Source of the DNA: an uncultured Lachnospiraceae bacterium
GTDB lineage: Bacteria; Bacillota; Clostridia; Lachnospirales; Lachnospiraceae
Length of the DNA stretch: 30,723 bases
Assembly (NCBI GenBank): GCA_910585205.1
Contig: CAJUCC010000013.1
Coordinates: 1-30,723 of the forward strand
Direction of reading: 5' to 3'
Part shown: one piece after another, positions 7,797 through 15,347 of the stretch
Layout of the letters: every line of letters starts with the position of its first letter
Position numbering within the stretch: the first letter of the stretch is position 1
Made by a program: the position numbers and the translations under genes
The notes under the pieces: generated by a model
Seen by the model: only the letters and a program-made list of their open reading frames with translations
What the model was told of the DNA's origin: nothing
Databases searched by the model: none

Positions 7797-8505
7797 CGGT
7801 ATCTTGTGCGCATCGGGATCTGACGCCGGGGGCAGGCCGTTTCGGCGGCATATATGCAGACGGCGCCGGGTGTATGCGGGTGCGCTGGCATTTTTTCTGG
7901 CGGCTGCTACATATCTGGCGTACCGGTGGAACGTGATTCCGCACAGAACTTACGACAGCGCGGTGTTCGGGATTGAAAATATCAAAAGCAGCCAGGACCG
8001 GGACGGGGACGGCATTGACGATCAGACCGATATTCTGGCGGCTGCAAGGGCGTATACGGCGACAGAACCGAGATGCCGGAGCCGGTATTATGAGGGAGGT
8101 TATCCCGACGACGGCTATGGTGTCTGTACGGATGTGGTGGCGTTTGCACTGCGGGATGCCGGTTTTGACCTGATGACGCTTGTCGATGCCGATGTCCGGC
8201 AGCATCCTGCGGATTATAAGATTGCGGAGCCGGATCCCAATATTGATTTCCGGCGTGTGCGGAATCTGCGCGTTTACCTGGAGCACAATGCGATTTCCCT
8301 GACAACGGATCTCTCGGAGATTGCGCAGTGGCAGGGCGGCGATATAGTCGTATTCCGGCGGCACATCGGTATTGTATCCGACCGGCGCAACAAAAAGGGG
8401 ATTCCTTTTGTCATCCACAATGCGAATCCGCTGCAATGCGGATACGAGGAGGACATACTGGAGACCTGGGGCGAGATCGTGGGACACTACAGGATCAGTG
8501 AATAG
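7762..8505 (+). CDS. DUF1287 family membrane-anchored protein
   Basis: A 247-residue protein with an Arg-rich segment (RRHICRRRR, 28-36), one hydrophobic anchor (about 38-55) and an extracytoplasmic DUF1287 domain. Its hallmarks are GYPDDGYGVCTDVVAFAL (Cys122), PDPNIDFRRVRNL (158-169), GGDIVVFRRHIGIVSDRRN (His201) and a final IHNANP with His219. Cys and His in this order recall NlpC/P60-like papain folds, so a cell-wall-acting or related hydrolase is possible but unproven. The stretch DRDGDGIDD (79-87) resembles a calcium-binding loop. ATG at 7762 was chosen because GGAGG (7749-7753) lies eight bases upstream, inside the DJ-1 gene; ATG at 7705 lacks such a site. The two genes are probably translationally coupled. 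Confidence 0.85.
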   Translation: MLWRKRSYTGNSGILCASGSDAGGRPFRRHICRRRRVYAGALAFFLAAATYLAYRWNVIPHRTYDSAVFGIENIKSSQDRDGDGIDDQTDILAAARAYTATEPRCRSRYYEGGYPDDGYGVCTDVVAFALRDAGFDLMTLVDADVRQHPADYKIAEPDPNIDFRRVRNLRVYLEHNAISLTTDLSEIAQWQGGDIVVFRRHIGIVSDRRNKKGIPFVIHNANPLQCGYEEDILETWGEIVGHYRISE

Positions 8506-8522
8506 GACGGGACAGGAGCGGT

Positions 8523-8891
8523 ATGTGGGAGACGGCTTGTGATCGAAAGAAGGCGGAGAAAAAGCTGCGTCGACAGTTTGTGATACTGGATGTGTTACTG
8601 CTTCCCTATGTGTGGCGGACGGTCAGGCGTCTGTTTGGCATTTCGTTTTCTCTGTTTCCCGGTTACGCAGGCGTATGGTATTTCCCGGTATTTGTCCTGC
8701 GGGTGTTTGCTGCCGCATATATCTGGCCGCTATATCTGACGCTGGCCTGTATTTGTTATTTTATGGACGATTATAAAGAGAATTGCCTGGACCGGAAGGA
8801 AGTATTCCGGATGCTGGCATTGTTGTTGATCTGCATTGTGGGACTGTGCTCCGTGGAAGCGGTTTTTAGTAAAATGATATTGGTGACATAG
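8523..8891 (+). CDS. Small membrane protein of unknown function
   Basis: A 122-residue protein I do not recognise. A short charged N-terminus (CDRKKAEKKLRRQ) is followed by about three hydrophobic segments: around FVILDVLLLPYVW, GVWYFPVFVLRVFAAAYIWPLYLTL and MLALLLICIVGLCSVEAVF. AGGAG (8514-8518) lies four bases before the ATG. The gene starts 17 bases after the DUF1287 stop and ends 13 bases before the transporter start, so it belongs to the same run. The spacing, ribosome binding site and continuous hydrophobic pattern support a real gene; no function can be assigned. Confidence 0.7.
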   Translation: MWETACDRKKAEKKLRRQFVILDVLLLPYVWRTVRRLFGISFSLFPGYAGVWYFPVFVLRVFAAAYIWPLYLTLACICYFMDDYKENCLDRKEVFRMLALLLICIVGLCSVEAVFSKMILVT

Positions 8892-8904
8892 AAAGGATAC
8901 GGTG

Positions 8905-10266
8905 ATGGAACGAGAGAATTTCGGATCCCGCCTGGGATTTATACTGGTCAGTGCGGGATGTGCGATCGGAATTGGCAATGTATGGCGGTTTCCCTATGTG
9001 GCGGGGCAGAGCGGCGGCGCGGTATTTGTATTTTTTTATCTGCTGTTTTTGCTCTGTATGGGTGTGCCGGTACTGACAATGGAGCTTGCGGTCGGACGTG
9101 CCAGCGGGAAAAGCGCGGTACTGGGGTATCGGGCGCTGGAGAAAAAGGGAAGCAAATGGCATATACACGGCTGGTTTTGTATTGCGGGCTGTTACCTGCT
9201 GATGATGTATTATACGACGGTTTCCGGCTGGATGGTCAGCTACTTTTTTAAGTTTGTCGCCGGGACGTTTTCCGCGGGGATGGATACGGAGGCGGTCGGC
9301 GGCGTTTTCGGCGCCATGCTGGCAAGTCCCGGGGAAATGGGCGGCTGGATGGCCGTTACGGTGCTGGCCGGGTTTGTGGTTTGCAGCTTCGGGCTGCGCA
9401 AAGGGCTGGAGCGGATTACGAAAGTGATGATGGCGGCTTTGCTTGTGTTGATCGTCGTGCTGGCCGTGCACAGTTTTCTGCTGCCGGGTGCGGGAGAGGG
9501 CGTTGCCTTTTATCTGATGCCCGATCTGCAGCGGGCGGGAGGGATCGGCATGGGCACGGTGATTACGGCCGCCATGAATCAGGCTTTCTTTACATTAAGT
9601 CTGGGAATCGGCGCGATGGAAATATTCGGAAGTTATATGGCGAAAGACCACACGCTGACCGGAGAGGCGGTGCGCATCTGTGCGCTGGATACCTTTGTGG
9701 CGCTGATGGCGGGGCTGATTATTTTTCCGGCCTGCTTTTCCTTCGGGGTACAGCCGGACGCGGGGCCGTCGCTGATTTTCGTGACATTGCCGAATGTGTT
9801 TGTCAATATGGCAGGCGGGCGCGTATGGGGCGCTTTGTTTTTCCTGTTTATGACATTTGCCAGCTTTTCCACGGTGATTGCCGTGTTTGAAAATCTGCTG
9901 GCCGGCTGTATTGATAATTTTGGCTGGAGCAGACAAAAGGCTGCGGTAATCAACTGTATTTTTGTGCTGGTTGCGAGCCTGCCCTGCGTACTGGGGTACA
10001 ATGTCTGGAGCAGCGTGCATATTATAGGAGCAAGGGATGTGCTGGACAGTGAAGATTTCCTTGTGAGCAATCTGCTGCTGCCGGCGGGTTCCCTGATTTA
10101 TCTGCTCTTTTGTGTCACCGGATGGGGATGGGGCTTCGACCGGTATCTGGCGGAGGCCAATACGGGGAAAGGGGTGCGCCTGCCCGGCTGGCTGAAACAT
10201 TATTTTCGGTTTGTCCTGCCTGCGTTGATTCTGCTGATTCTGATACAGGGTCTGCTTCCCGCCTGA
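8905..10266 (+). CDS. Neurotransmitter:sodium symporter (NSS/SNF) family transporter
   Basis: Sodium-dependent amino-acid-type transporter, 453 residues, with about eleven membrane segments as in bacterial NSS proteins such as MhsT and TnaT. The first helix carries the unwound sodium-site signature GCAIGIGNVWRFPYVAGQSG, and the ELAVGR motif follows helix 2. Helix 6 is represented by NQAFFTLSLGIGAMEIFGSY, which binds substrate and chloride or carboxylate in the family. GAAAGGA lies seven bases before ATG 8905; the GTG at 8902 is less likely. It probably shares a transcript with the small membrane protein before it. The substrate is likely a hydrophobic or aromatic amino acid by family analogy, but is not read from the sequence. 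Confidence 0.94.
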   Translation: MERENFGSRLGFILVSAGCAIGIGNVWRFPYVAGQSGGAVFVFFYLLFLLCMGVPVLTMELAVGRASGKSAVLGYRALEKKGSKWHIHGWFCIAGCYLLMMYYTTVSGWMVSYFFKFVAGTFSAGMDTEAVGGVFGAMLASPGEMGGWMAVTVLAGFVVCSFGLRKGLERITKVMMAALLVLIVVLAVHSFLLPGAGEGVAFYLMPDLQRAGGIGMGTVITAAMNQAFFTLSLGIGAMEIFGSYMAKDHTLTGEAVRICALDTFVALMAGLIIFPACFSFGVQPDAGPSLIFVTLPNVFVNMAGGRVWGALFFLFMTFASFSTVIAVFENLLAGCIDNFGWSRQKAAVINCIFVLVASLPCVLGYNVWSSVHIIGARDVLDSEDFLVSNLLLPAGSLIYLLFCVTGWGWGFDRYLAEANTGKGVRLPGWLKHYFRFVLPALILLILIQGLLPA

Positions 10267-10357
10267 AAAAAGGCGGCGATGCGGCGGAAGCGGCCGGCAG
10301 TCAGATAACGCAACTGTAAACAGGGTATAGCAAGGAAGGAAAAGGAGGGAAACAATC

Positions 10358-10816
10358 ATGAAAAAAGCAGCGGCAGTCATTGCGGCGCTGGTACTGGCAA
10401 TGTCCTTTGGAACGGTTGCCATGGCGGCGCCTGCGTGTACGAATCATTTTACCGATGCAAACGGGGACGGCCTGTGCGATTACTGCGGCCAGGCCTGCTA
10501 TTATGCAGACGCAAACGGGGACGGCCTGTGCGATTACTGTGGCGCAACCTGTCATTATGTGGATGCGAACGGGGACGGCCTGTGTGACAACTGCAATGCA
10601 ACCTGCCACTATGTGGATTATAATGGGGACGGCCTGTGCGATAACTGCAGCGCAACCTGCCACTATACGGATGCGAACTATGACGGCATCTGTGATTATT
10701 GCAATGGCGGATACTGCGGACGCGGCGGCTGCGGCGTTGCGGCGCCCGGCTATGGCTATGGGTACGGCGTCAGAAGGGGCCATCACGGCGGCCATCATCG
10801 CGGCCATCACTGGTAA
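10358..10816 (+). CDS. Secreted Cys-rich tandem-repeat protein with His-rich tail
   Basis: A 152-residue exported protein. The signal peptide is clear (MKKAAAVIAALVLAMSFG, likely cut after AMA at residue 23). Residues 26-115 are five exact 18-residue repeats of the form xATCHYVDANGDGLCDNC, each with three cysteines (CxxC plus one) and an EF-hand/dockerin-like DxNxDG loop in which Cys replaces the usual hydrophobic residue. The tail holds two more cysteines, a GYGYGYG stretch and three HH pairs (GHHGGHHRGHHW). The mature protein therefore has 17 cysteines and a metal-binding look, for calcium, zinc or iron. AAGGAGGG precedes the ATG, and a strong terminator follows. Similar DxDGDGxCDxC repeats occur in Lachnospiraceae surface proteins, but I know no function for this arrangement. 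Confidence 0.88.
   Translation: MKKAAAVIAALVLAMSFGTVAMAAPACTNHFTDANGDGLCDYCGQACYYADANGDGLCDYCGATCHYVDANGDGLCDNCNATCHYVDYNGDGLCDNCSATCHYTDANYDGICDYCNGGYCGRGGCGVAAPGYGYGYGVRRGHHGGHHRGHHW
10433..10702 (+). repeat. Five tandem 54-base repeats encoding 18-residue units
   Basis: AACGGGGACGGCCTGTG recurs at exact 54-base steps (10460, 10514, 10568, 10622 with AAT for AAC, and a degenerate copy at 10676). The units are in frame and conserved mainly at the protein level, with the first four nearly identical in DNA. Such a run can expand or contract by slippage or recombination. Confidence 0.95.
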
Positions 10817-10865
10817 CATGCACGTGACGGGAAACCGTAGTTGACAGTATAGAGAAGACGGAAAG

Positions 10866-10913
10866 AAAAAGAGCTGCAGGCGGGCGAGGAAGCCCGCGCG
10901 CGGGCTCTTTTTT
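10866..10913 (+). terminator. Rho-independent terminator after the repeat protein
   Basis: AAAAAGAGC (10866-10874) pairs with GCTCTTTTT (10904-10912), and inside it GCGGGC (10880-10885) pairs with GCCCGC (10892-10897) around GAGGAA, followed by a T run. The A-rich left arm would also allow some termination on the minus strand. Confidence 0.85.
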
Positions 10914-10973
10914 CATGGTGCAGGAAATTTTGGGGATTTCCGCACGCGGAGAAATTACGGGAGGCGTAAATAC

Positions 10974-12371
10974 ATGAATCAGGATTTGACAGTGGGAAAA
11001 CCGGAAACGGTGCTGCGCAGGTTTTGCCTGCCGCTGTTCGGAAGCGTAATCTTTCAGCAGCTTTATAATATCGCGGACAGCCTGGTGGCGGGCAAGTGCA
11101 TCGGTGAAAACGCGCTGGCGGCAGTCGGCAACAGTTATGAAATCACGCTGATTTTCATAGCGTTTGCCTTTGGGTGTAATATCGGCTGCTCGGTGATTGT
11201 CTCGCAGTTATTCGGAGCGAAGAACAATGCGGATATGAAGACGGCTGTCTATACGGCTATGATTGCCAGCGGTGTGCTCTGCGCGGTATTGATGCTGTTT
11301 GGCATTTTGTGCTGCACGCGGCTGCTTTTATGGATTCACACGCCGGAGAAAATACTGGCGGATTCGGTTCTGTATCTGGATATTTATATCTGGGGTCTGC
11401 CGTTTTTATTTTTCTATAATATTTCGACCGGAATATTTGCGGCACTGGGGGATTCCCGGACGCCTTTTTTCTTTCTGGCGGTATCTTCGACATCCAATAT
11501 TGCGGTCGATATTCTGTTTGTGGAAGCGTTTCAAATGGGCGTGGCCGGTGTGGCCTGGGCGACGTTCCTCTGTCAGGGCATCAGTTGTGTGCTGGCCGTC
11601 TGTGTGGTTTTGAGGCGTCTTTCCGGCATTCCCACCGATAGGAAACCATTGCTGTTTTCCGCCTCATTGCTGAAAAAGACTGCCATGATTGCCGTCCCGA
11701 GTATGTTTCAGCAGAGCTTTATCTCCATCGGTAATATTTTGATACAGAGCGTGATTAACGGGTTCGGGCCGGGGGTCATTGCCGGGTATTCCGCGGCGGT
11801 CAAACTGAATAATCTGGTGATTACTTCGTTTACCACGCTGGGCAACGGCGTGTCCAACTATACGGCACAGAATCTTGGCGCGGGGAAGAAAGAGCGGATT
11901 CGGGCAGGATTCGGTGCGGGGATCCGGCTTGTGTGGAGTGTGTGCGTGCCGATTGTTGCGTTATATTTTCTGGCCGGCCGGATGCTGGTTCATTTCTTTA
12001 TGGACCAGCCCACGGATACGGCGCTCTCTTCCGGTCTCTGGTTTTTGCGCATTGTGGCGCCGTTTTATTTCCTGATTTCCGTCAAACTGATTGCGGACGG
12101 CATTTTGCGCGGCGCGGGCATGATGCAGAAGTTTATCATTTCGACCTTTACGGATCTGATATTGCGGGTGATCCTGACGCGGATCCTGGCGGGCTTGATG
12201 GGGCCGGTGGGGATCTGGTGTGCATGGCCGGTCGGGTGGTCGATCGGGATGGGGCTGTCGGTTCTGTTCTACAGGAGAGGATTCGCCGGGAAAGGCGCCG
12301 GAGCGGACAGGGAGCAGCCGCCGAGATGCGGGACAGCGCAAAATTCTGAGGAAATAGATGCCGGCGCATAA
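10974..12371 (+). CDS. MATE family efflux transporter
   Basis: Cation-coupled multidrug/toxic-compound exporter of 465 residues with about twelve hydrophobic segments in two related halves. The first half starts with FCLPLFGSVIFQQLYNIADS and carries GKCIGENALAAVG; the second half contains IAVPSMFQQSFISIGNILIQ and the NYTAQNLGAGKKERI loop, both typical of the DinF/NorM-type clostridial branch. ACGGGAGG precedes the ATG by nine bases. The gene stands alone between the terminator at 10913 and the chemoreceptor promoter at 12388, so it probably has its own promoter, though I see no convincing one. The substrate is unknown. A second, different MATE protein lies at 20258. Confidence 0.93.
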   Translation: MNQDLTVGKPETVLRRFCLPLFGSVIFQQLYNIADSLVAGKCIGENALAAVGNSYEITLIFIAFAFGCNIGCSVIVSQLFGAKNNADMKTAVYTAMIASGVLCAVLMLFGILCCTRLLLWIHTPEKILADSVLYLDIYIWGLPFLFFYNISTGIFAALGDSRTPFFFLAVSSTSNIAVDILFVEAFQMGVAGVAWATFLCQGISCVLAVCVVLRRLSGIPTDRKPLLFSASLLKKTAMIAVPSMFQQSFISIGNILIQSVINGFGPGVIAGYSAAVKLNNLVITSFTTLGNGVSNYTAQNLGAGKKERIRAGFGAGIRLVWSVCVPIVALYFLAGRMLVHFFMDQPTDTALSSGLWFLRIVAPFYFLISVKLIADGILRGAGMMQKFIISTFTDLILRVILTRILAGLMGPVGIWCAWPVGWSIGMGLSVLFYRRGFAGKGAGADREQPPRCGTAQNSEEIDAGA

Positions 12372-12387
12372 ATTTCATGCAAAGATA

Positions 12388-12416
12388 TTGCAAAAAATGC
12401 AAAAATTCTTTATGAT
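12388..12416 (+). promoter_or_regulatory. Promoter of the chemoreceptor gene
   Basis: TTGCAA (12388-12393), 17-base spacer, TATGAT (12411-12416). Start of transcription would be near 12424, leaving a leader of about 80 bases. It fits the vegetative consensus, not the flagellar sigma-28 pattern often found at chemotaxis genes. Confidence 0.65.
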
Positions 12417-12503
12417 ATAGGAGCAATACCGTTTGAAGGGAAAACGCATATTTTGAAATAAGAGACGGTTTATTACAGAAGCCGAAAACGGGGAGGAGAT
12501 TTC

Positions 12504-13868
12504 ATGGCAATCGGGAAAAAGAAAGCAGTGCTTATGCGGGCAGTTTCAGAATTAAAGGAAGCGGATTATTCCAATGAACCGGAATTGAACGGCATTTATC
12601 GAAGACTGTCAAACGGAAGAAAGCAGTTTGCCGAGGTTTTTGAAAAAAATATCAGAGCCGTTATGCAGATCAGTTCGCTGGATTTGACGATGCAGCATCA
12701 GACGGATAAAATTCTCGATATTTCGCAGAAGGTGACAAAAGCGACAGAGTCGATTTTTGGCAGCGGAGATTCGTTTGTATCCGGAAGGGCAAACAATCAG
12801 CACGAGGAAATGACCAATACGATTATCACCGTTTCCGAGGCAACGGATGAGGTGAATCAAAAGATAGAGAACAGTCAGGAAGAACTGACGGCGGTAAAGG
12901 AACTTTCCGAACAGACAATCGCGGCATCCCGGGAGATGCAGCAGGATATGGATAATCTGGTCAGTGTAATCAATCATATGAGCGAAGTGATCGCAGGCAT
13001 TGATTCCATCTCGCTGCAGACCAATCTGCTGGCGCTGAACGCTTCCATTGAGGCAGCGCGGGCTGGGGAGGCAGGCAGAGGATTTGCGGTAGTGGCCGGA
13101 CAGATCCGCGGACTGGCGGAGGAAACACAGAAACTGACGGCCAGTATGGGAGATTTTGTCGAGGGGATTAAGAGCGCATCGCAAAAGAGTGTGGACAGTG
13201 CAAACGATACGATCAGTGCGCTGAATACCATGTCGGAGAAGATCGGCATCGTCTGGGAACTGAACGATGCGAACCAGCAGCATGTCTCCAAAGTGAGCGA
13301 ATCGATCAGTTCCATCGCCGCGGTCAGCGAAGAGATCAGCAGTTCGATGACGGAGATGGAAAACCAGCTTCGCGACAGTACGGAGTTTATGCGCGGCGTC
13401 AGTGATGAACTGCGCAAGGCGGCGCAGCCGGTTGTGGAGATTGAGAAGACACTGGATGAAACGGTGAAACAGATGGGCGTTATGGCAGAAGATGCGTTTT
13501 ACCATCTGGAAAACAGGGAATTTGCAAAGTATGTCAGCAACGCCATTACCGCGCACCATGCGTGGCTGGAAAACCTGAAAAGGATGGTGAATACGCAGGA
13601 AGTGCTTCCGTTGCAGCTGGATTCGTCCAAATGTGGGTTCGGACATTTCTATTATGCAATGACACCCCGGATTCCGGCAGTGCTGCCGATCTGGAACGGA
13701 CTCGGCGAGAAGCATAAGCGGTTCCACAATTACGGTGCGGGTGTTATCAATGCGCTGAACAGCGGCGACTATATGCAGGCGCAGCAGATATGCCAGGAAG
13801 CGGAAAACTATTCGCAAGAACTGATTTCGGACCTGGAAAAGATGCGGCAGATTGCCGCAAACGCATAG
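12504..13868 (+). CDS. Soluble methyl-accepting chemotaxis protein with C-terminal CZB domain
   Basis: Cytoplasmic chemoreceptor of 454 residues with no membrane segment or N-terminal sensor domain. Residues about 110-310 are the coiled-coil signalling domain; the conserved hairpin tip reads ISLQTNLLALNASIEAARAG and continues GFAVVAGQIRGLAEET. The C-terminal region (about 330-450) matches the chemoreceptor zinc-binding domain: His351/352 (AHHAW), Cys377 in KCGFGHFY, and His404 and His408 (EKHKRFHNYG) are the expected zinc ligands. CZB receptors such as TlpD sense oxidants, hypochlorite or zinc. GGGGAGG precedes the ATG. No CheA, CheW or flagellar gene is nearby, so partners must lie elsewhere. 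Architecture is certain; the stimulus is inference. Confidence 0.93.
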   Translation: MAIGKKKAVLMRAVSELKEADYSNEPELNGIYRRLSNGRKQFAEVFEKNIRAVMQISSLDLTMQHQTDKILDISQKVTKATESIFGSGDSFVSGRANNQHEEMTNTIITVSEATDEVNQKIENSQEELTAVKELSEQTIAASREMQQDMDNLVSVINHMSEVIAGIDSISLQTNLLALNASIEAARAGEAGRGFAVVAGQIRGLAEETQKLTASMGDFVEGIKSASQKSVDSANDTISALNTMSEKIGIVWELNDANQQHVSKVSESISSIAAVSEEISSSMTEMENQLRDSTEFMRGVSDELRKAAQPVVEIEKTLDETVKQMGVMAEDAFYHLENREFAKYVSNAITAHHAWLENLKRMVNTQEVLPLQLDSSKCGFGHFYYAMTPRIPAVLPIWNGLGEKHKRFHNYGAGVINALNSGDYMQAQQICQEAENYSQELISDLEKMRQIAANA

Positions 13869-13875
13869 AGGCTGT

Positions 13876-13912
13876 AAAACGTTTCGTGCCCTGCAGGGCA
13901 CGGAAGCGTTTT
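13876..13912 (+). other. Hairpin with 18-base perfect palindrome after the chemoreceptor gene
   Basis: The perfect palindrome CGTGCCCTGCAGGGCACG (13885-13902) sits inside a second set of arms, AAAACG (13876-13881) and CGTTTT (13907-13912). It starts eight bases after the chemoreceptor stop and directly precedes a canonical terminator. Confidence 0.7.
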
Positions 13913-13916
13913 GCCG

Positions 13917-13943
13917 AAGAATCCTGCAAGCAGGATTCTTTTT
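13917..13943 (+). terminator. Rho-independent terminator of the chemoreceptor gene
   Basis: AAGAATCCTG (13917-13926) pairs with CAGGATTCTT (13931-13940) around a CAAG loop, followed by a T run. The Sel1 gene starts 35 bases further on. Confidence 0.85.
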
Positions 13944-13977
13944 CATATAGAGAATAAATATAAGGGGGATCAGCATT

Positions 13978-15228
13978 ATGGCAGCAGTTTTGAGTGACGA
14001 AGTGAAGCAGGCTTTACAGGACATCTATTACAACGAGCGAACCGGCCGGGGGAAAAAAGCGTTTGCTCTGCTGGAACAGGCTTCGAAGGAAGGGGACGGA
14101 GACGCCAGCTGCGTTCTGGCCCGGTGTTACTGTGGAAGGCAGTATGTATGGGCGGGGCACGGTTTCCCGGAGGATGATGATATGGCAGTCAGACTGCTCC
14201 GCAAATCCGTGGAACAGGGCAGCGCTCTGGGAGTGCTGGTGGCTCTGCGCAGCGGAGAGCTGAAACCGTCCGTCCAGAGAAAGATGCCCTTTGCCAATCT
14301 CCAGGAAGCCTTTGACACCGCGTTGGAACTGGCGGAGGGAGGCGACGCTTTTTCGCAGTATGTCGTGGGGAACGCCTATTTCTGGTGGGATTTCCTGCGG
14401 ATTCAAAATAAAAGCAGAGATTCGTTTCCCAGTCATGAGGCTTTCCGGGCATATCTGAAAGAGAATATTTCCCGGTGTGAAGACTGGTTCTGGAAGGCGT
14501 TCCGCGGCGGCGTATACCTTGCGGCCAATAATCTGAATAAGTATTATCGTGAGGGCGACGAGGATATTATTGCTCCGCAGCCGGAGAAAGCCAGAGACAT
14601 CTACAAAATCGGTGCGGAGGCGGGACATCCTCTCCTGCAGGCGGTTTATGCGGACGACCTGAGCGAGGCGGGACGCAAGGAAGAGGCGTTTCGCTGGTAC
14701 AGGGAGGCGGCCGAAGGCGGCCATCCGGGTGCATGGTATGACGTGGGCCGCTGCTGCTTCACGGGCGAGGGCACGCAGCAGGATGACGAATATGCGGTGT
14801 TGTGTTTCCGAAAAGAACTGGAGCGGGATCCCATTCACACCGGATCGTGTAATCTGCTGGGTAAGGCGTATTTTTATGGCCGGGGTGTGCAGCAGGATTA
14901 TGCAAGAGCCTATGAATGCATTTCGACAGCCTATTACAAACAAAACAGCACATGGGGTGTGTTTTATCTGGCGAGCTGCTGCTTTTACGGTTGGGGTACC
15001 CAACAGGATTATGAGAAAGCCAGAATGTTTCTGGAGGAGATAACCTGGAGCTACTGGGAGGCCGACTATATGCGCGGTTATCTCTATTGCCACGGATTAG
15101 GCGGTGTGCCGGAGGACATTGCCAAAGGCGTGGAATATCTGCGAAAGGCAGGAGAACACCCACAACCCAAAGAGGAGCTGCGGCATTATAAAAAGACACT
15201 CTTTGGCAAGTGGGTGCGGCGCAAATAA
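13978..15228 (+). CDS. Sel1-like (TPR) repeat protein
   Basis: A 416-residue soluble protein made largely of Sel1-type helical repeats. Clear units read HPGAWYDVGRCCFTGEGTQQD (about 242-262), NLLGKAYFYGRGVQQDYARA, FYLASCCFYGWGTQQDYEKA and MRGYLYCHGLGGVPEDIAKG, with earlier, more diverged units near residues 40-80 and 115-210. There is no signal peptide. Sel1 proteins serve as protein-protein scaffolds; no partner is suggested by the neighbours. A purine-rich AAGGGGGAT lies upstream of the ATG with rather long spacing. It sits between the chemoreceptor terminator and the glnS promoter, and no promoter of its own is obvious, so it may depend on read-through. Confidence 0.88.
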   Translation: MAAVLSDEVKQALQDIYYNERTGRGKKAFALLEQASKEGDGDASCVLARCYCGRQYVWAGHGFPEDDDMAVRLLRKSVEQGSALGVLVALRSGELKPSVQRKMPFANLQEAFDTALELAEGGDAFSQYVVGNAYFWWDFLRIQNKSRDSFPSHEAFRAYLKENISRCEDWFWKAFRGGVYLAANNLNKYYREGDEDIIAPQPEKARDIYKIGAEAGHPLLQAVYADDLSEAGRKEEAFRWYREAAEGGHPGAWYDVGRCCFTGEGTQQDDEYAVLCFRKELERDPIHTGSCNLLGKAYFYGRGVQQDYARAYECISTAYYKQNSTWGVFYLASCCFYGWGTQQDYEKARMFLEEITWSYWEADYMRGYLYCHGLGGVPEDIAKGVEYLRKAGEHPQPKEELRHYKKTLFGKWVRRK

Positions 15229-15286
15229 GAGACTGCGAACGCAGCCCACGGATACCTGTGTTTATCCCGTTCCCCTTCTGTTATGC

Positions 15287-15315
15287 TTGCATTACGGTCT
15301 CAATTCATGTAAAAT
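15287..15315 (+). promoter_or_regulatory. Promoter of glnS
   Basis: TTGCAT (15287-15292), 17-base spacer, TAAAAT (15310-15315). The leader to the ATG at 15348 is only about 25 bases, so there is no room for a T-box riboswitch. Confidence 0.65.
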
Positions 15316-15347
15316 ATAGCGGGGAATCAATAAAAGGAGCATAAGAA

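Noticed and set aside
10433..10702. CRISPR-like regular repeats
   Set aside because: The units are contiguous and in frame with no unique spacers; they encode protein repeats.
10301..10844. Alternative frames on both strands over the repeat protein (one minus-strand, one plus-strand +1 frame)
   Set aside because: Periodic DNA keeps every frame open. Only the frame from 10358 has a signal peptide, ribosome binding site and a sensible residue pattern.
12609..14024. Minus-strand reading frame of about 470 codons over the chemoreceptor gene
   Set aside because: Antisense shadow: low-complexity Arg/His/Leu/Cys composition, no ribosome binding site of note and it runs across two hairpins and a terminator.
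15229..15347. Possible T-box leader of glnS
   Set aside because: The leader from the predicted promoter is only about 25 bases and no T-box consensus or terminator/antiterminator pair is present. The same holds for the asnA leader (30261-30368).
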